The notes below the pieces were generated by a model that saw only the letters and a program-made list of their open reading frames with translations, was not told the origin of the DNA and searched no databases. Below, piece by piece: positions 22,677 to 30,836 of a stretch of DNA of 54,028 bases (the stretch's first letter is position 1; each line of letters begins with the position of its first letter). Made by a program: the position numbers and the translations under genes. Origin of the DNA: Candidatus Altarchaeota archaeon (GTDB lineage: Archaea > SpSt-1190); the NCBI GenBank assembly GCA_018220935.1, contig JAAOXU010000005.1, positions 1 through 54,028 of the forward strand. The letters run 5' to 3'.

Positions 22677-23893
22677 GCTTCGTGAAACTTTTTACCACCA
22701 AGGTTTTGATAGTTTTTTAGTACATAAAGCCAACCTAAAAAGATGAATAAACTTGCAAGTATGGTTGGCATATGAATGTTTAGTGACGTTACATATCCTG
22801 CTATTATAGGTGGTATTGCTTGTGCTAGTGAAAATACTGATTGTTGAATTCCTAAAATTTCTCCTTGAGATTTTTTGTCTGATAAATTTGATATTAGTGC
22901 TGAAAAATTGGGCTGGAGTATTCCATTTGACATTGAAATTAAAGGCATAATCATATACAAGTAAAACGACTTAGTTGGGATGAGTAAAAAGAGTAACATG
23001 GTCGCTGAAATTGGTAAAAATATTTTAATCGCTTCTTTTGGCTTAAATTTCTTTGATATGGGTCTTATTAGGATACCTTGAGTAAATGCAATCCAAAGTC
23101 CAATATACCCAAATAAATTACCAATTTGATCAGTAGTATAATTAAATTTCCCATACATATATACTTGGAAGAATTGTGTGAACATACTCCAGCCAAATAT
23201 AAACAAAAATAACGCAATAAATGTAGTTCGTAAACTTTCCATTTTCATGGCCCTTGAAATATTTTTTATGCCCGTAAATAGTGTGATTTTTATGTTGCTT
23301 TTTTCCTTTAATGTTTCTGGTAATTTTATTTGAATAAAAAAGAAATTAACTAACGCTAGTATTGCTGCAAAAATAAAGGGTGTTGAAAAATCAAAACCAA
23401 AACTTGGGTTAGCTAATTTTCCGCCGACAAAAGGCCCTAAAATAAAACCAACACCAAATGCCATCCCAATAAAACCGAAATTTTTGACTTTATCTTCACC
23501 AGAACTGATATCTGCAATAATTGATCTAACAACTGATAAGTTTCCGCCTGTAAACCCGTCAATTATTCTTCCCAAAAATAATAGTATAATATTAGTATAC
23601 CATAGTCCTGCTGCAAATACGAGATAACCAATAAAGGTTCCAAAAACTGAAAGTGACAAGATTTTTTTCCTACCATGTTTGTCTGATAGACCTCCTAAAA
23701 TTGGAGCTCCAAAAAATTGTGCTAAGGAATATGAAGAAATCAACAGCCCTAAAACTAGGGTTTTTGTGGCAATGCTAGCACCCAATAAAATGTTAGTTTC
23801 AAAAAAAACTAAAGGTAATATCGGTATTACAATCCCTATACCCAAAACATCAAGAAATGCGACTGAAAATAGAATTGGGAGTATTTGCTTCAC
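22673..23893 (-). CDS. MFS efflux transporter (TetA-like)
   Basis: 406 aa from GTG 23893, which sits about 22-25 nt behind TATA-like GTTATAAAAGG and so is probably leaderless; an in-frame extension to 23944 is less likely. Twelve TM helices; motif A GGLSDKHGRKKIL after TM2 and a GxLxGPxxG-like FILGPFVGGKL in TM5. Drug/H+ antiporter type; substrate unknown. Ends overlap tail-to-tail with the DipZ-like gene. Confidence 0.85.
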   Translation of the reverse strand: MKQILPILFSVAFLDVLGIGIVIPILPLVFFETNILLGASIATKTLVLGLLISSYSLAQFFGAPILGGLSDKHGRKKILSLSVFGTFIGYLVFAAGLWYTNIILLFLGRIIDGFTGGNLSVVRSIIADISSGEDKVKNFGFIGMAFGVGFILGPFVGGKLANPSFGFDFSTPFIFAAILALVNFFFIQIKLPETLKEKSNIKITLFTGIKNISRAMKMESLRTTFIALFLFIFGWSMFTQFFQVYMYGKFNYTTDQIGNLFGYIGLWIAFTQGILIRPISKKFKPKEAIKIFLPISATMLLFLLIPTKSFYLYMIMPLISMSNGILQPNFSALISNLSDKKSQGEILGIQQSVFSLAQAIPPIIAGYVTSLNIHMPTILASLFIFLGWLYVLKNYQNLGGKKFHEA

Positions 23894-23921
23894 TATAATT
23901 CGCCTCTTTAACCTTTTATAA

Positions 23922-24335
23922 CTATATCCACCTGCAGTAACCACAATCTATTGGGGTGGACTGACAATCTTCACCATCGTCACAGAAACCATCACCTTCA
24001 AATGGATTGGTTGGTCTACATATTAAGTGAACACATTCTGTGCTAATACAATCTCCATCAATTTCACAGGGTTTCCCATTTTCAGTTCTACATTCTCCAC
24101 AATCCTTTGAACAGCTCGCACAAGTCTCCCAAGCATCACAATAGTAATCCCCACAAAAGACGGTTCTATTTCTACAATACCCATTAATACAATTCTTACT
24201 CTCACAATCTGAATTCGCAATACAAGTATAGTCTCCAACGGGTTTAGGGTCTGGATATCTTAGAAGAAAAACTACAATTAAAAATATCCCTATGACTGTT
24301 GTGGGAACCTTTAATTTACTGTAAGGAAACGTCAC
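23922..24335 (-). CDS. Membrane-anchored Cys-rich surface protein
   Basis: 137 aa with GTG start. One TM anchor (about 10-25) then 20 or more Cys in repeats such as CIANSDCESKNCINGYC and CGDYYCDAWETCASCSKDCGEC. The CGDxxCDxxETCxxCxxDCG pattern is common on DPANN and other archaeal surface proteins. Function unknown; many disulfides are expected, a possible client of the neighbouring exported thioredoxins. Confidence 0.75.
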   Translation of the reverse strand: MTFPYSKLKVPTTVIGIFLIVVFLLRYPDPKPVGDYTCIANSDCESKNCINGYCRNRTVFCGDYYCDAWETCASCSKDCGECRTENGKPCEIDGDCISTECVHLICRPTNPFEGDGFCDDGEDCQSTPIDCGYCRWI

Positions 24336-24386
24336 AATATTTTTTTACATGCTTAGGATTTATGGTTTTAATTCTTGATGTGAAAG

Positions 24387-24401
24387 CTTATAAATTATAA
24401 G
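24387..24401. promoter_or_regulatory. Perfect palindrome CTTATAAATTATAAG overlapping the TATA box of the thioredoxin gene
   Basis: 7-1-7 palindrome centred about 21 nt before the ATG at 24415. Its left half is a good archaeal TATA box, so a protein bound here would block TBP. It matches 14 of 15 bases with the element at 20892-20906 before ccdA. Confidence 0.4.
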
Positions 24402-24414
24402 TAATACTGTTAAC

Positions 24415-24909
24415 ATGGTTAATAAAACAAGTTTAATTTTTGGATCATTAGTCGTTGGACTGTTGGCTTATTTACTATTTTTTAATTCTCCCACTACACA
24501 CATAATCAAATTTAGTGATCAAAATCCTCAACAAAGTTCTGGATTAGTTAAACTTGCAGGAGATAAATCGCCATACTACACTTTTAATAATACTGAATAT
24601 CAAAAAGCAATTAGTGAGAATAAAGTTATTTTACTACATTTTTATGCCAATTGGTGTGGTATTTGTAGGGCAGAACAAACTAGTGCACTTAGGGCATTTA
24701 ATGCTTTAAACGTTGAAGGTATGGTCGGTTTTAGAGTTAATTTTGGGGATTCTGAAACTGATAGTTTTGAGGAGGCCTTAGCAAGAGAATTTAATGTGCC
24801 TTATCAACATACTAAAGTTATTGTCAAAAATGGTGAAGTTTTACTAAAGGATTTGAATGCGTGGAATGAAATTGTATTTACTCAAAAAATTAATGAAGTA
24901 CTCTCATAG
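24415..24909 (+). CDS. Membrane-anchored thioredoxin-like protein
   Basis: 164 aa. N-terminal anchor (about 6-23), then a thioredoxin fold with YANWCGICRAEQ (C81, C84). The cis-Pro position is less canonical (VPYQHTKVIV). Probably works outside the membrane as thiol reductase or oxidase with the CcdA-like protein 3 kb away. Convergent with nnrE, overlapping by 6 bases. Confidence 0.85.
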   Translation: MVNKTSLIFGSLVVGLLAYLLFFNSPTTHIIKFSDQNPQQSSGLVKLAGDKSPYYTFNNTEYQKAISENKVILLHFYANWCGICRAEQTSALRAFNALNVEGMVGFRVNFGDSETDSFEEALAREFNVPYQHTKVIVKNGEVLLKDLNAWNEIVFTQKINEVLS

Positions 24910-25584
24910 TTTTATTATTGAGTTTTTCTTAAAGTAATTGTTTGGATCTACTTTGATTTTTCTGTATAGGTCTTTTGGTACGCCAATATCTGCCACATAT
25001 TTTTTGGACTTTATTTTTTTACAACCAATTTTTGGTAAACTCAAAAACAAAATACTATGTGGTTTGATGTGTGTATTGTAAATGATTCCTTTGTCTGTAT
25101 CGATTCCTGAGGGAACATCACATGCAATTATTGGTCTTTTCGAATTATTTGAGATATCAATTACATCTTTAAATTTACCTCGTGGCTCACCTTTCAAGTT
25201 ATATCCAATCAAACAATCATAAATTAATTTTGTCTCCTTTAATTCAGATTTTAGTGTTTTAATTGATGTAAAAATAGGAATTTTTAGTTTTTTTGAAATT
25301 TCAAGGTGTCTTTTGGATGGACCTTTTAGTTGTTTATCTATTAAGAATATCTTTGGAGAAAAACCAAAATTAAGTAAGTGTCTTGCAGCAGATAATCCAT
25401 CCCCTCCGTTATTTCCCTTCCCCACTAAAATTAGAACGTCTTTCTTTTTTGGATATTTTAGTCTTACAAATTCTGCCATCCTGTATCCTGCATTTTCCAT
25501 CATCATAATTACAGAAATTTTATAGTGATTTACCATTAAACTATCTAACTTTGAAATTTGAGCTTTACTCACCCAGGGGACCAT
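24904..25584 (-). CDS. nnrE: NAD(P)H-hydrate epimerase
   Basis: 226 aa. YjeF N-terminal domain: MMMENAGYRMAEF, GKGNNGGDGLSAARHL (nucleotide loop), YDCLIGYNLKG and ACDVPSGIDTDKG (catalytic Asp). Interconverts R and S forms of damaged hydrated NAD(P)H. The C-terminal ADP-dependent dehydratase (NnrD), fused in most archaea, is absent, so a separate nnrD should exist elsewhere. Confidence 0.9.
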   Translation of the reverse strand: MVPWVSKAQISKLDSLMVNHYKISVIMMMENAGYRMAEFVRLKYPKKKDVLILVGKGNNGGDGLSAARHLLNFGFSPKIFLIDKQLKGPSKRHLEISKKLKIPIFTSIKTLKSELKETKLIYDCLIGYNLKGEPRGKFKDVIDISNNSKRPIIACDVPSGIDTDKGIIYNTHIKPHSILFLSLPKIGCKKIKSKKYVADIGVPKDLYRKIKVDPNNYFKKNSIIKL

Positions 25585-25631
25585 ATACTTCTTATTTTAA
25601 TCAATTATTAAAAGGTGTCTTAATGATTTAT

Positions 25632-26804
25632 TTACTCACAACTTATGACACAACTTGGACAAATTTCGGGTAAGTTATTTGTATCTACAAACTCAGGAAA
25701 TGGACTTTTTACTGAATTTAATCCAAATTTTACATATGCATAACTTGAAGCCATCATAGTTGTTGGATAATTAATTTTTGAACATTCATAACTAAAAGTT
25801 TGATTTAATTGTGTGAGTTGTGTATCTAACCAAATTTTTTGAGATTCCATCGGCAATAAACTGTCAACAGTACCATAGTTAAGCAGATAATATGCTTCCC
25901 TTGAAAAGAATAAAGACATAGAAATAATAAGTGCAATTAAAAGTTTTCTATACTGCTTTTTTTCACTTAATTTTTTGAACACTAAAAATATGACTAGTGG
26001 TGCAAGGGAAGCTGCACGCGTGTTTTTTAGTATGGGAATTATCCAAAGAAAACAAGCACCCGTCCCAGTACAAATTAAAGCTTCACTAAACAAAAGGGGG
26101 ATAATTTTTACAAAATTAAATGAGAGTAGTAAAAATGGTGCAGCTTGAAACAGATTAAAAAAACCAACTAAAGAAGTGTCATGTACCCACTTAGTGAAGG
26201 CTGCATTTTGAATTAAAAAAATAAAGTATGGAAAAATTAGGACTAATCCACTAAAAGCTGATTTGATTTCTTTTCCTGAAAGAAGGATTAAAGGGATTAT
26301 TAGTGTTGGATGATGTAAATATGATAGTGCCGCAAAAATGACTTTTTGTTTTTTACTTTTAGTCATAAAGAAAAGCGCTGCAAACATCGTTGCAGTCATC
26401 TCTAAAACTCTTCCCGTCTTAAAAAACCACCAAAATGCAAAGGGTGTTCCTAAAACTGATAGCACTACTAATTTATCTTGTTTAAAGACTTTAGTTGATA
26501 ATTGATAAAAAAGTAGGATGTAAAATAAAATAGCTAAAACAAATCCAGTTTTTATACCAAAAAAGAGACTAAAAAAGGCAGATGTAACAAAGAATCCTGG
26601 TGCGTTTTTTGTACAAATATTGTAACCAGTCCAATTTCCAATTGAATTACAACCGTTTTCAAGCATAATTTTTGTACCTGTAATGTGTGATGCATAGTCC
26701 CAGTAATTTGCGAGAGGCCACTCAAAAAAGAGCCTTAAAGGAATTATTAATGAATATGCGAAAACTGCTAATAAAATGAGGTAAATTATTTTTTTCTCAT
26801 CCAC
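25632..26804 (-). CDS. GT-C type membrane glycosyltransferase-like protein
   Basis: 390 aa from the GTG at 26804, which is about 25 nt behind TATA-like GTTATATAC (26826-26834); a GTG at 26819 is too close to that box. About nine TM helices; early loop LANYWDYASHITGTKIM with an acidic residue as in the catalytic D/E of GT-C enzymes. C-terminal exposed part with several Cys. May transfer a sugar from a polyprenyl carrier for surface glycans. Substrate unknown. Confidence 0.55.
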   Translation of the reverse strand: MDEKKIIYLILLAVFAYSLIIPLRLFFEWPLANYWDYASHITGTKIMLENGCNSIGNWTGYNICTKNAPGFFVTSAFFSLFFGIKTGFVLAILFYILLFYQLSTKVFKQDKLVVLSVLGTPFAFWWFFKTGRVLEMTATMFAALFFMTKSKKQKVIFAALSYLHHPTLIIPLILLSGKEIKSAFSGLVLIFPYFIFLIQNAAFTKWVHDTSLVGFFNLFQAAPFLLLSFNFVKIIPLLFSEALICTGTGACFLWIIPILKNTRAASLAPLVIFLVFKKLSEKKQYRKLLIALIISMSLFFSREAYYLLNYGTVDSLLPMESQKIWLDTQLTQLNQTFSYECSKINYPTTMMASSYAYVKFGLNSVKSPFPEFVDTNNLPEICPSCVISCE

Positions 26805-26902
26805 AAAATGGTTTGCCACCCCATGTATATAACGTATTAGACTGTTTTGATTGTGTATATCTTACCACGAAAATAGTTTTTATTCACCACTTTTTTCCAT
26901 TA

Positions 26903-27928
26903 GTGTCAAGAGGATCTATTATCACGTACATTGGACCTATGCATAGTTTTAAGACAGGTCAACTTTTTGGGGTCGTAGACGCCCAACAATATGCTAAAAA
27001 CATTGCAGAAACGCTAGGTATTGATGCACTTTTTTATGATATTTTAATTGGAAAACCAACTAAAGATGATAGGAATATAGCTAATGACGTAGTACTATTA
27101 CATTCTAAGTCAGATACAGTTTCAGATCTTGCAACTGATTTTCAATATTTTAGTGCTAATAGCTTAGAATCTGCACTCTTTGGGTGTGATCCTAAAAAAA
27201 CCAAAATACTCCTAGATGAAGCTCAGTTTGAGGTTGGTGGTGATTTGGCCGCTACCATTAGAGATTTGTCTGAAGATGGTTTTGAATTTCATATATCCCT
27301 TCTTAGTACAAATTACACTGGATATGCCTTTAATGAACAGTCTAAAGATATTCTAGCATATTCAGATGAGATTATTTTTTCTGCTAGGGCATATTGTTTG
27401 AATTGTAATGAAAACAATCCAAACGAGCCACAAGTTGCATCAAAAACACTTTTAAAAGATGATGGGAAGCCCAAAGAATTCATCGAGGGGCCTTTTGAAT
27501 TAGTTGGGGATGCTGGGTTTTATGCAGTTTGCAGGCGACATCACTATGTTCCAGGAAAAGACAAAGTAAGACATTCTAACTACTTTGAAATTGATGATTT
27601 AGATGTTGAAGGAACTATTTTGGTGGTTAATGACACTCTTGGTGTATCTAAAGATTTAGATTATTCATTATCGATAAATGATATAACTTCTAGACTTAAA
27701 AACGGTGAAAAAAAGATTATTTTATCTAATCTTGAAAATTTAGATGAAAAACCTGAAGTATATGCTAGATTTTTAGATGATATCTCAAGTAAAGGTTACC
27801 AAGTTGTGGTTTTGGGCAGCTCCCTTGATGCTAACAATAAACCAGACAAATACTTAAGGGAAATATTACCTATGGCAAATAAAGTCATCACTACTAAAGT
27901 TGGCTCTAATGGGAATGGTTTATCTTAA
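26903..27928 (+). CDS. Thymidine kinase-like protein with extra C-terminal domain
   Basis: 341 aa from GTG 26903, about 23 nt after TTTTTATT. N-terminal TK1 fold: P-loop GPMHSFKTGQ (residues 11-20), Walker B/catalytic ILLDEAQF, then the zinc-binding lasso YCLNC and YAVCRRHH. TK1 enzymes have about 190-210 aa; here about 110 further residues follow (GTILVVNDTLGV, KKIILSNLENL, YQVVVLGSS) that look like an alpha/beta domain. Phosphorylates thymidine, or a related substrate given the divergent FKTG in the P-loop. Confidence 0.75.
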   Translation: MSRGSIITYIGPMHSFKTGQLFGVVDAQQYAKNIAETLGIDALFYDILIGKPTKDDRNIANDVVLLHSKSDTVSDLATDFQYFSANSLESALFGCDPKKTKILLDEAQFEVGGDLAATIRDLSEDGFEFHISLLSTNYTGYAFNEQSKDILAYSDEIIFSARAYCLNCNENNPNEPQVASKTLLKDDGKPKEFIEGPFELVGDAGFYAVCRRHHYVPGKDKVRHSNYFEIDDLDVEGTILVVNDTLGVSKDLDYSLSINDITSRLKNGEKKIILSNLENLDEKPEVYARFLDDISSKGYQVVVLGSSLDANNKPDKYLREILPMANKVITTKVGSNGNGLS

Positions 27929-27940
27929 AAAATAACATCC

Positions 27941-28711
27941 TCACTTTGTTTTATTATTGAAAAATTCAACTAATAAGTTATTTTTTCCAAAACCTAAAAT
28001 CTTTTCAGTTATATCTGAATGATTTGTTGGTATGGTTTTTAAGTTTGTTGAAACTTTTTTTGCATATTTTAATGGTGCAAGTTGATCAAATTTACCTGAG
28101 ATTACTAATACTTTATTTCCAAGATCCTCAATATTTTTTGCAACGTTAATTTGTCCGTTCCATACGACACCGCCAAAGAATGCTTCCCACCTCTGGCTTA
28201 GTATCTCCTCAATTCTTGATTCAATTTTTTCTCTTGGATAATCTGGTGATGTATTAGTTTTATATGTATTTTTAAAAAATTCATAAGGTGTTACTTTTCC
28301 GTTAGTTACAGTTTTCCAAACCATCTTTGCGAAGAATTTAGATGAATTTCTTTTTGATATGACTGGTACAACCATTACAGTTTTTTTAACACGTATATCA
28401 TTTATTGCCAATTCAGATGAAATATTTGCACCCATTGAAAGTCCGGCGCAATGATATTCATCTATGTTTAATTCATCAATTATTTTTTTTATTGAACTTA
28501 TTAGAGTGTTCATTCTTGGTGTCCAATATGTTGAACTACCATGACCTGGGATATCAACTTCAATTACCTTAAACCCCGATTTGACTAACTGATTTGTATA
28601 TAATTTATTTCGTTGATGATCCATTAACATGCCGTGTATAAACACAACTGGGAAACCCTCACCTCTAACTTTAAAACCAATTTCTTTGTTTTTATAGCTG
28701 ATTTTCTTCAC
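27941..28711 (-). CDS. Alpha/beta-hydrolase
   Basis: 256 aa. HGMLMD oxyanion region, nucleophile elbow GLSMGA (Ser about 97), acid SGKFDQLAP and C-terminal His in TNHSD give the full triad. Cytosolic esterase/lipase-like enzyme; substrate unknown. ATG start; an isolated gene convergent with the kinase gene. Confidence 0.85.
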   Translation of the reverse strand: MKKISYKNKEIGFKVRGEGFPVVFIHGMLMDHQRNKLYTNQLVKSGFKVIEVDIPGHGSSTYWTPRMNTLISSIKKIIDELNIDEYHCAGLSMGANISSELAINDIRVKKTVMVVPVISKRNSSKFFAKMVWKTVTNGKVTPYEFFKNTYKTNTSPDYPREKIESRIEEILSQRWEAFFGGVVWNGQINVAKNIEDLGNKVLVISGKFDQLAPLKYAKKVSTNLKTIPTNHSDITEKILGFGKNNLLVEFFNNKTK

Positions 28712-28767
28712 AAAAGAAATTATAGTCCTTAGATTTATACTTTATTAAATAAAAAAAAGAAAAAGAA

Positions 28768-29331
28768 CTACCTCTTTTTAGTTCGTGTAGTTCTTTTAGC
28801 TTTAGACTTTCTAACTGCTGTTTTTCTGGTTGATTTTTTCTTAGTAGTAGCCCGTTTAGTTGTCTTTCGCTTTACTGGTCTTTTAGTAGTCTTTCTTGTA
28901 GTCTTCTTGACCGTTTTCCTTTTAGTCGTTGGTTTTCTTGTAGTCTTTCTTTTTGTAGTTTTTTTAATAGTTCGTTTCTTAGTCGTTGGTTTTCTTGTAG
29001 TTGTCTTCTTTACAGTTCGTTTCTTAGTACTCGTTTTTCTTTTTACAGGTTTTCTAGTAGTAGTTCTTTTAGTAGTCTTTCTTGTAGTCTTCTTGACCGT
29101 TTTTCTTTTAGTCGTTGGTTTTCGTGTAGTTTTCCTTTTAGTAGTCTTTCTGGTTGTAGTTTTTTTCTTTACGGGTTTTCTAGTTGTTGTCCTTTTAGTT
29201 ATCTTCTTTGCTGTTGTCTTTCTTGTAGTTGTCTTCTTCTTTACTGTCGACACCCTACGTGTAGTTTTTTTCTTTACAGCTGTCTTTCTAGAAGTCTTCT
29301 TTGCCGTGGTTTTTGATTTTTTAACTGGCAT
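28768..29331 (-). CDS. Histone H1-like Lys/Arg/Thr-rich DNA-binding protein
   Basis: 187 aa made almost wholly of Lys, Arg and Thr with some Pro, Ser and Val, in short repeats (KTTRK, TTKRK, KPTTK, KPVKR). This is the composition of bacterial Hc1/AlgP tails and eukaryotic linker-histone tails. It should be disordered and bind DNA or RNA by charge. A 62-codon block is repeated. The long open frame on the other strand is an artefact of this repetitive DNA. Confidence 0.8.
   Translation of the reverse strand: MPVKKSKTTAKKTSRKTAVKKKTTRRVSTVKKKTTTRKTTAKKITKRTTTRKPVKKKTTTRKTTKRKTTRKPTTKRKTVKKTTRKTTKRTTTRKPVKRKTSTKKRTVKKTTTRKPTTKKRTIKKTTKRKTTRKPTTKRKTVKKTTRKTTKRPVKRKTTKRATTKKKSTRKTAVRKSKAKRTTRTKKR
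28884..29130. repeat. Internal DNA repeat of the H1-like gene (186-bp offset)
   Basis: About 50-60 bases starting at 28884 recur nearly unchanged from 29070, both beginning AGTAGTCTTTCTTGTAGTCT. The 186-base offset is exactly 62 codons, so protein repeats stay in register. Shorter degenerate copies lie between. This points to expansion by in-frame duplication and predicts length variation between strains. Confidence 0.7.
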
Positions 29332-29381
29332 ATTTTTTCACCTAAAGCATTTGCTTTAGAACTTATGCGTCGATTTTTTAT

Positions 29382-30803
29382 TTATCCGTTTCTAATGAAA
29401 AAAACACCGTCTGGCCAATCAAAACTTTCTACTTTTGATACTAAATCATCTTCGTTTATTTCATAAAGACCAATTTTATCCTTTCCTGAGATTACTTTAA
29501 AATTAAATGTCAAGTCCCCAACTTTTTTGAAATTGTTTGGAATGTATCCTAAGAACCAATCATCATAAATTGCTGCAATCGATACATCTTTTGATACGTT
29601 GTAAACTAGTTTGGAACTATATTCCCCTTTAATTTTTGAATCTAATATTTCATTATTTCCAAGACCAAATAAATCTACTATTTTAGTGTTTGAGTAAAAT
29701 GAAGTAGTGCCAATGTCATTTAATGCAACCGAATCAAAATTATTTTGTTTTATGAATTGAGACAGACTGTACTGTTGGATGTATATGTCGTGTGGCGCAC
29801 CAACTGCCCTTACTAAATATAAACTAGACATTAAAATCGTTGGTAGAAGCGCTAAAACCACGATAGGTTGAATTTTTTTGTATAGTCTTTTCATATCAAT
29901 ATTTGAAAATTGGAGTACAAAAAGAGCTTGAAGATATGCAAAGTAACGAATATCAATGGTACTTATTTGAGCATGTATTGCACTCGATAATAAATAAATT
30001 ATACCTAATTTTTTTGATATTTTATTGTTATTTATTGAGATGTTTGATGCGGTTATTAAGTATTGTGCCAAAAAGAATGCATTAGTCATGAGTGTGTAAG
30101 GGAATCTAAACAAAATTCTGAAAATACTTAAGCTGGAAGTTATTTGGTGTGGTGACTTTGCAAGTATTGATGTGGGGAGTAAACGTCCTGTAAATTGATA
30201 ATGTAAAAACAACAAACAAATGGTTGTAACTATTGGAATTAAAATTGCTAGTTTTTTTGTTTTAGATTTGCCCACAAAGAAAAAACCAGATGCAACCAAA
30301 AACAACCCCTCAAGACGTATTAAGGGTAATGTAAAAGCTGATAAAAGTAATAATTTTGTACTCGGTTTTTCTTTTAGAATTTCGGTGACAAAAATTATTG
30401 ATACTAAAATTTGAAGAGTGTGTTCCATTCCTGAAATTACAATAAATGGAATAAAACCTAAAAACAAGAATGCTAATATTTTATCTAGAGTTAATCTATA
30501 TTCTTTTTGTGTGTACCAAATTATTCCAATTAAAGAAATCAAATTTATTAACAATGGAACAATGTCAGATACATTAACTTTGTAGACTAAACACAATATA
30601 GCAGGATACAAAAATGAACTTGTTGCACTCACAACCTCATCACTATTAATTCCCCAATTGTTATGCAGTGCACAGTTTTTTGCAACACCCATGTGAATAT
30701 ATGCGTCATCAAGACCATATACTAGGTTTGAATCATTCCATAAATATTGTGAAAAAATTAAAGCTAATACCAGAGTTATTGGAACTAAAATTACTTTATT
30801 CAC
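29382..30803 (-). CDS. GT-C type membrane glycosyltransferase-like protein
   Basis: 473 aa, ten or more TM helices. GLDDAYIHMGVAKN in the first external loop (about residues 34-47) holds the DD motif of dolichol/undecaprenyl-linked GT-C enzymes (GT39/ArnT/PMT-like). C-terminal soluble part with a FYSNTKIVDLFGLGN segment also seen in related proteins. Likely acts in surface glycosylation. Related in layout to the protein at 43845. Confidence 0.65.
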   Translation of the reverse strand: MNKVILVPITLVLALIFSQYLWNDSNLVYGLDDAYIHMGVAKNCALHNNWGINSDEVVSATSSFLYPAILCLVYKVNVSDIVPLLINLISLIGIIWYTQKEYRLTLDKILAFLFLGFIPFIVISGMEHTLQILVSIIFVTEILKEKPSTKLLLLSAFTLPLIRLEGLFLVASGFFFVGKSKTKKLAILIPIVTTICLLFLHYQFTGRLLPTSILAKSPHQITSSLSIFRILFRFPYTLMTNAFFLAQYLITASNISINNNKISKKLGIIYLLSSAIHAQISTIDIRYFAYLQALFVLQFSNIDMKRLYKKIQPIVVLALLPTILMSSLYLVRAVGAPHDIYIQQYSLSQFIKQNNFDSVALNDIGTTSFYSNTKIVDLFGLGNNEILDSKIKGEYSSKLVYNVSKDVSIAAIYDDWFLGYIPNNFKKVGDLTFNFKVISGKDKIGLYEINEDDLVSKVESFDWPDGVFFIRNG

Positions 30804-30836
30804 AAAAGTAAAGGTTTTTTGATTTTATATAGAAAA

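Noticed and set aside
28907-29359. 150-aa open frame opposite the H1-like gene, Val/Leu/Phe-rich
   Set aside because: It is the antisense of the Lys/Thr repeat codons; the hydrophobic repeats follow directly from the sense codons, and the sense frame has the sensible composition.
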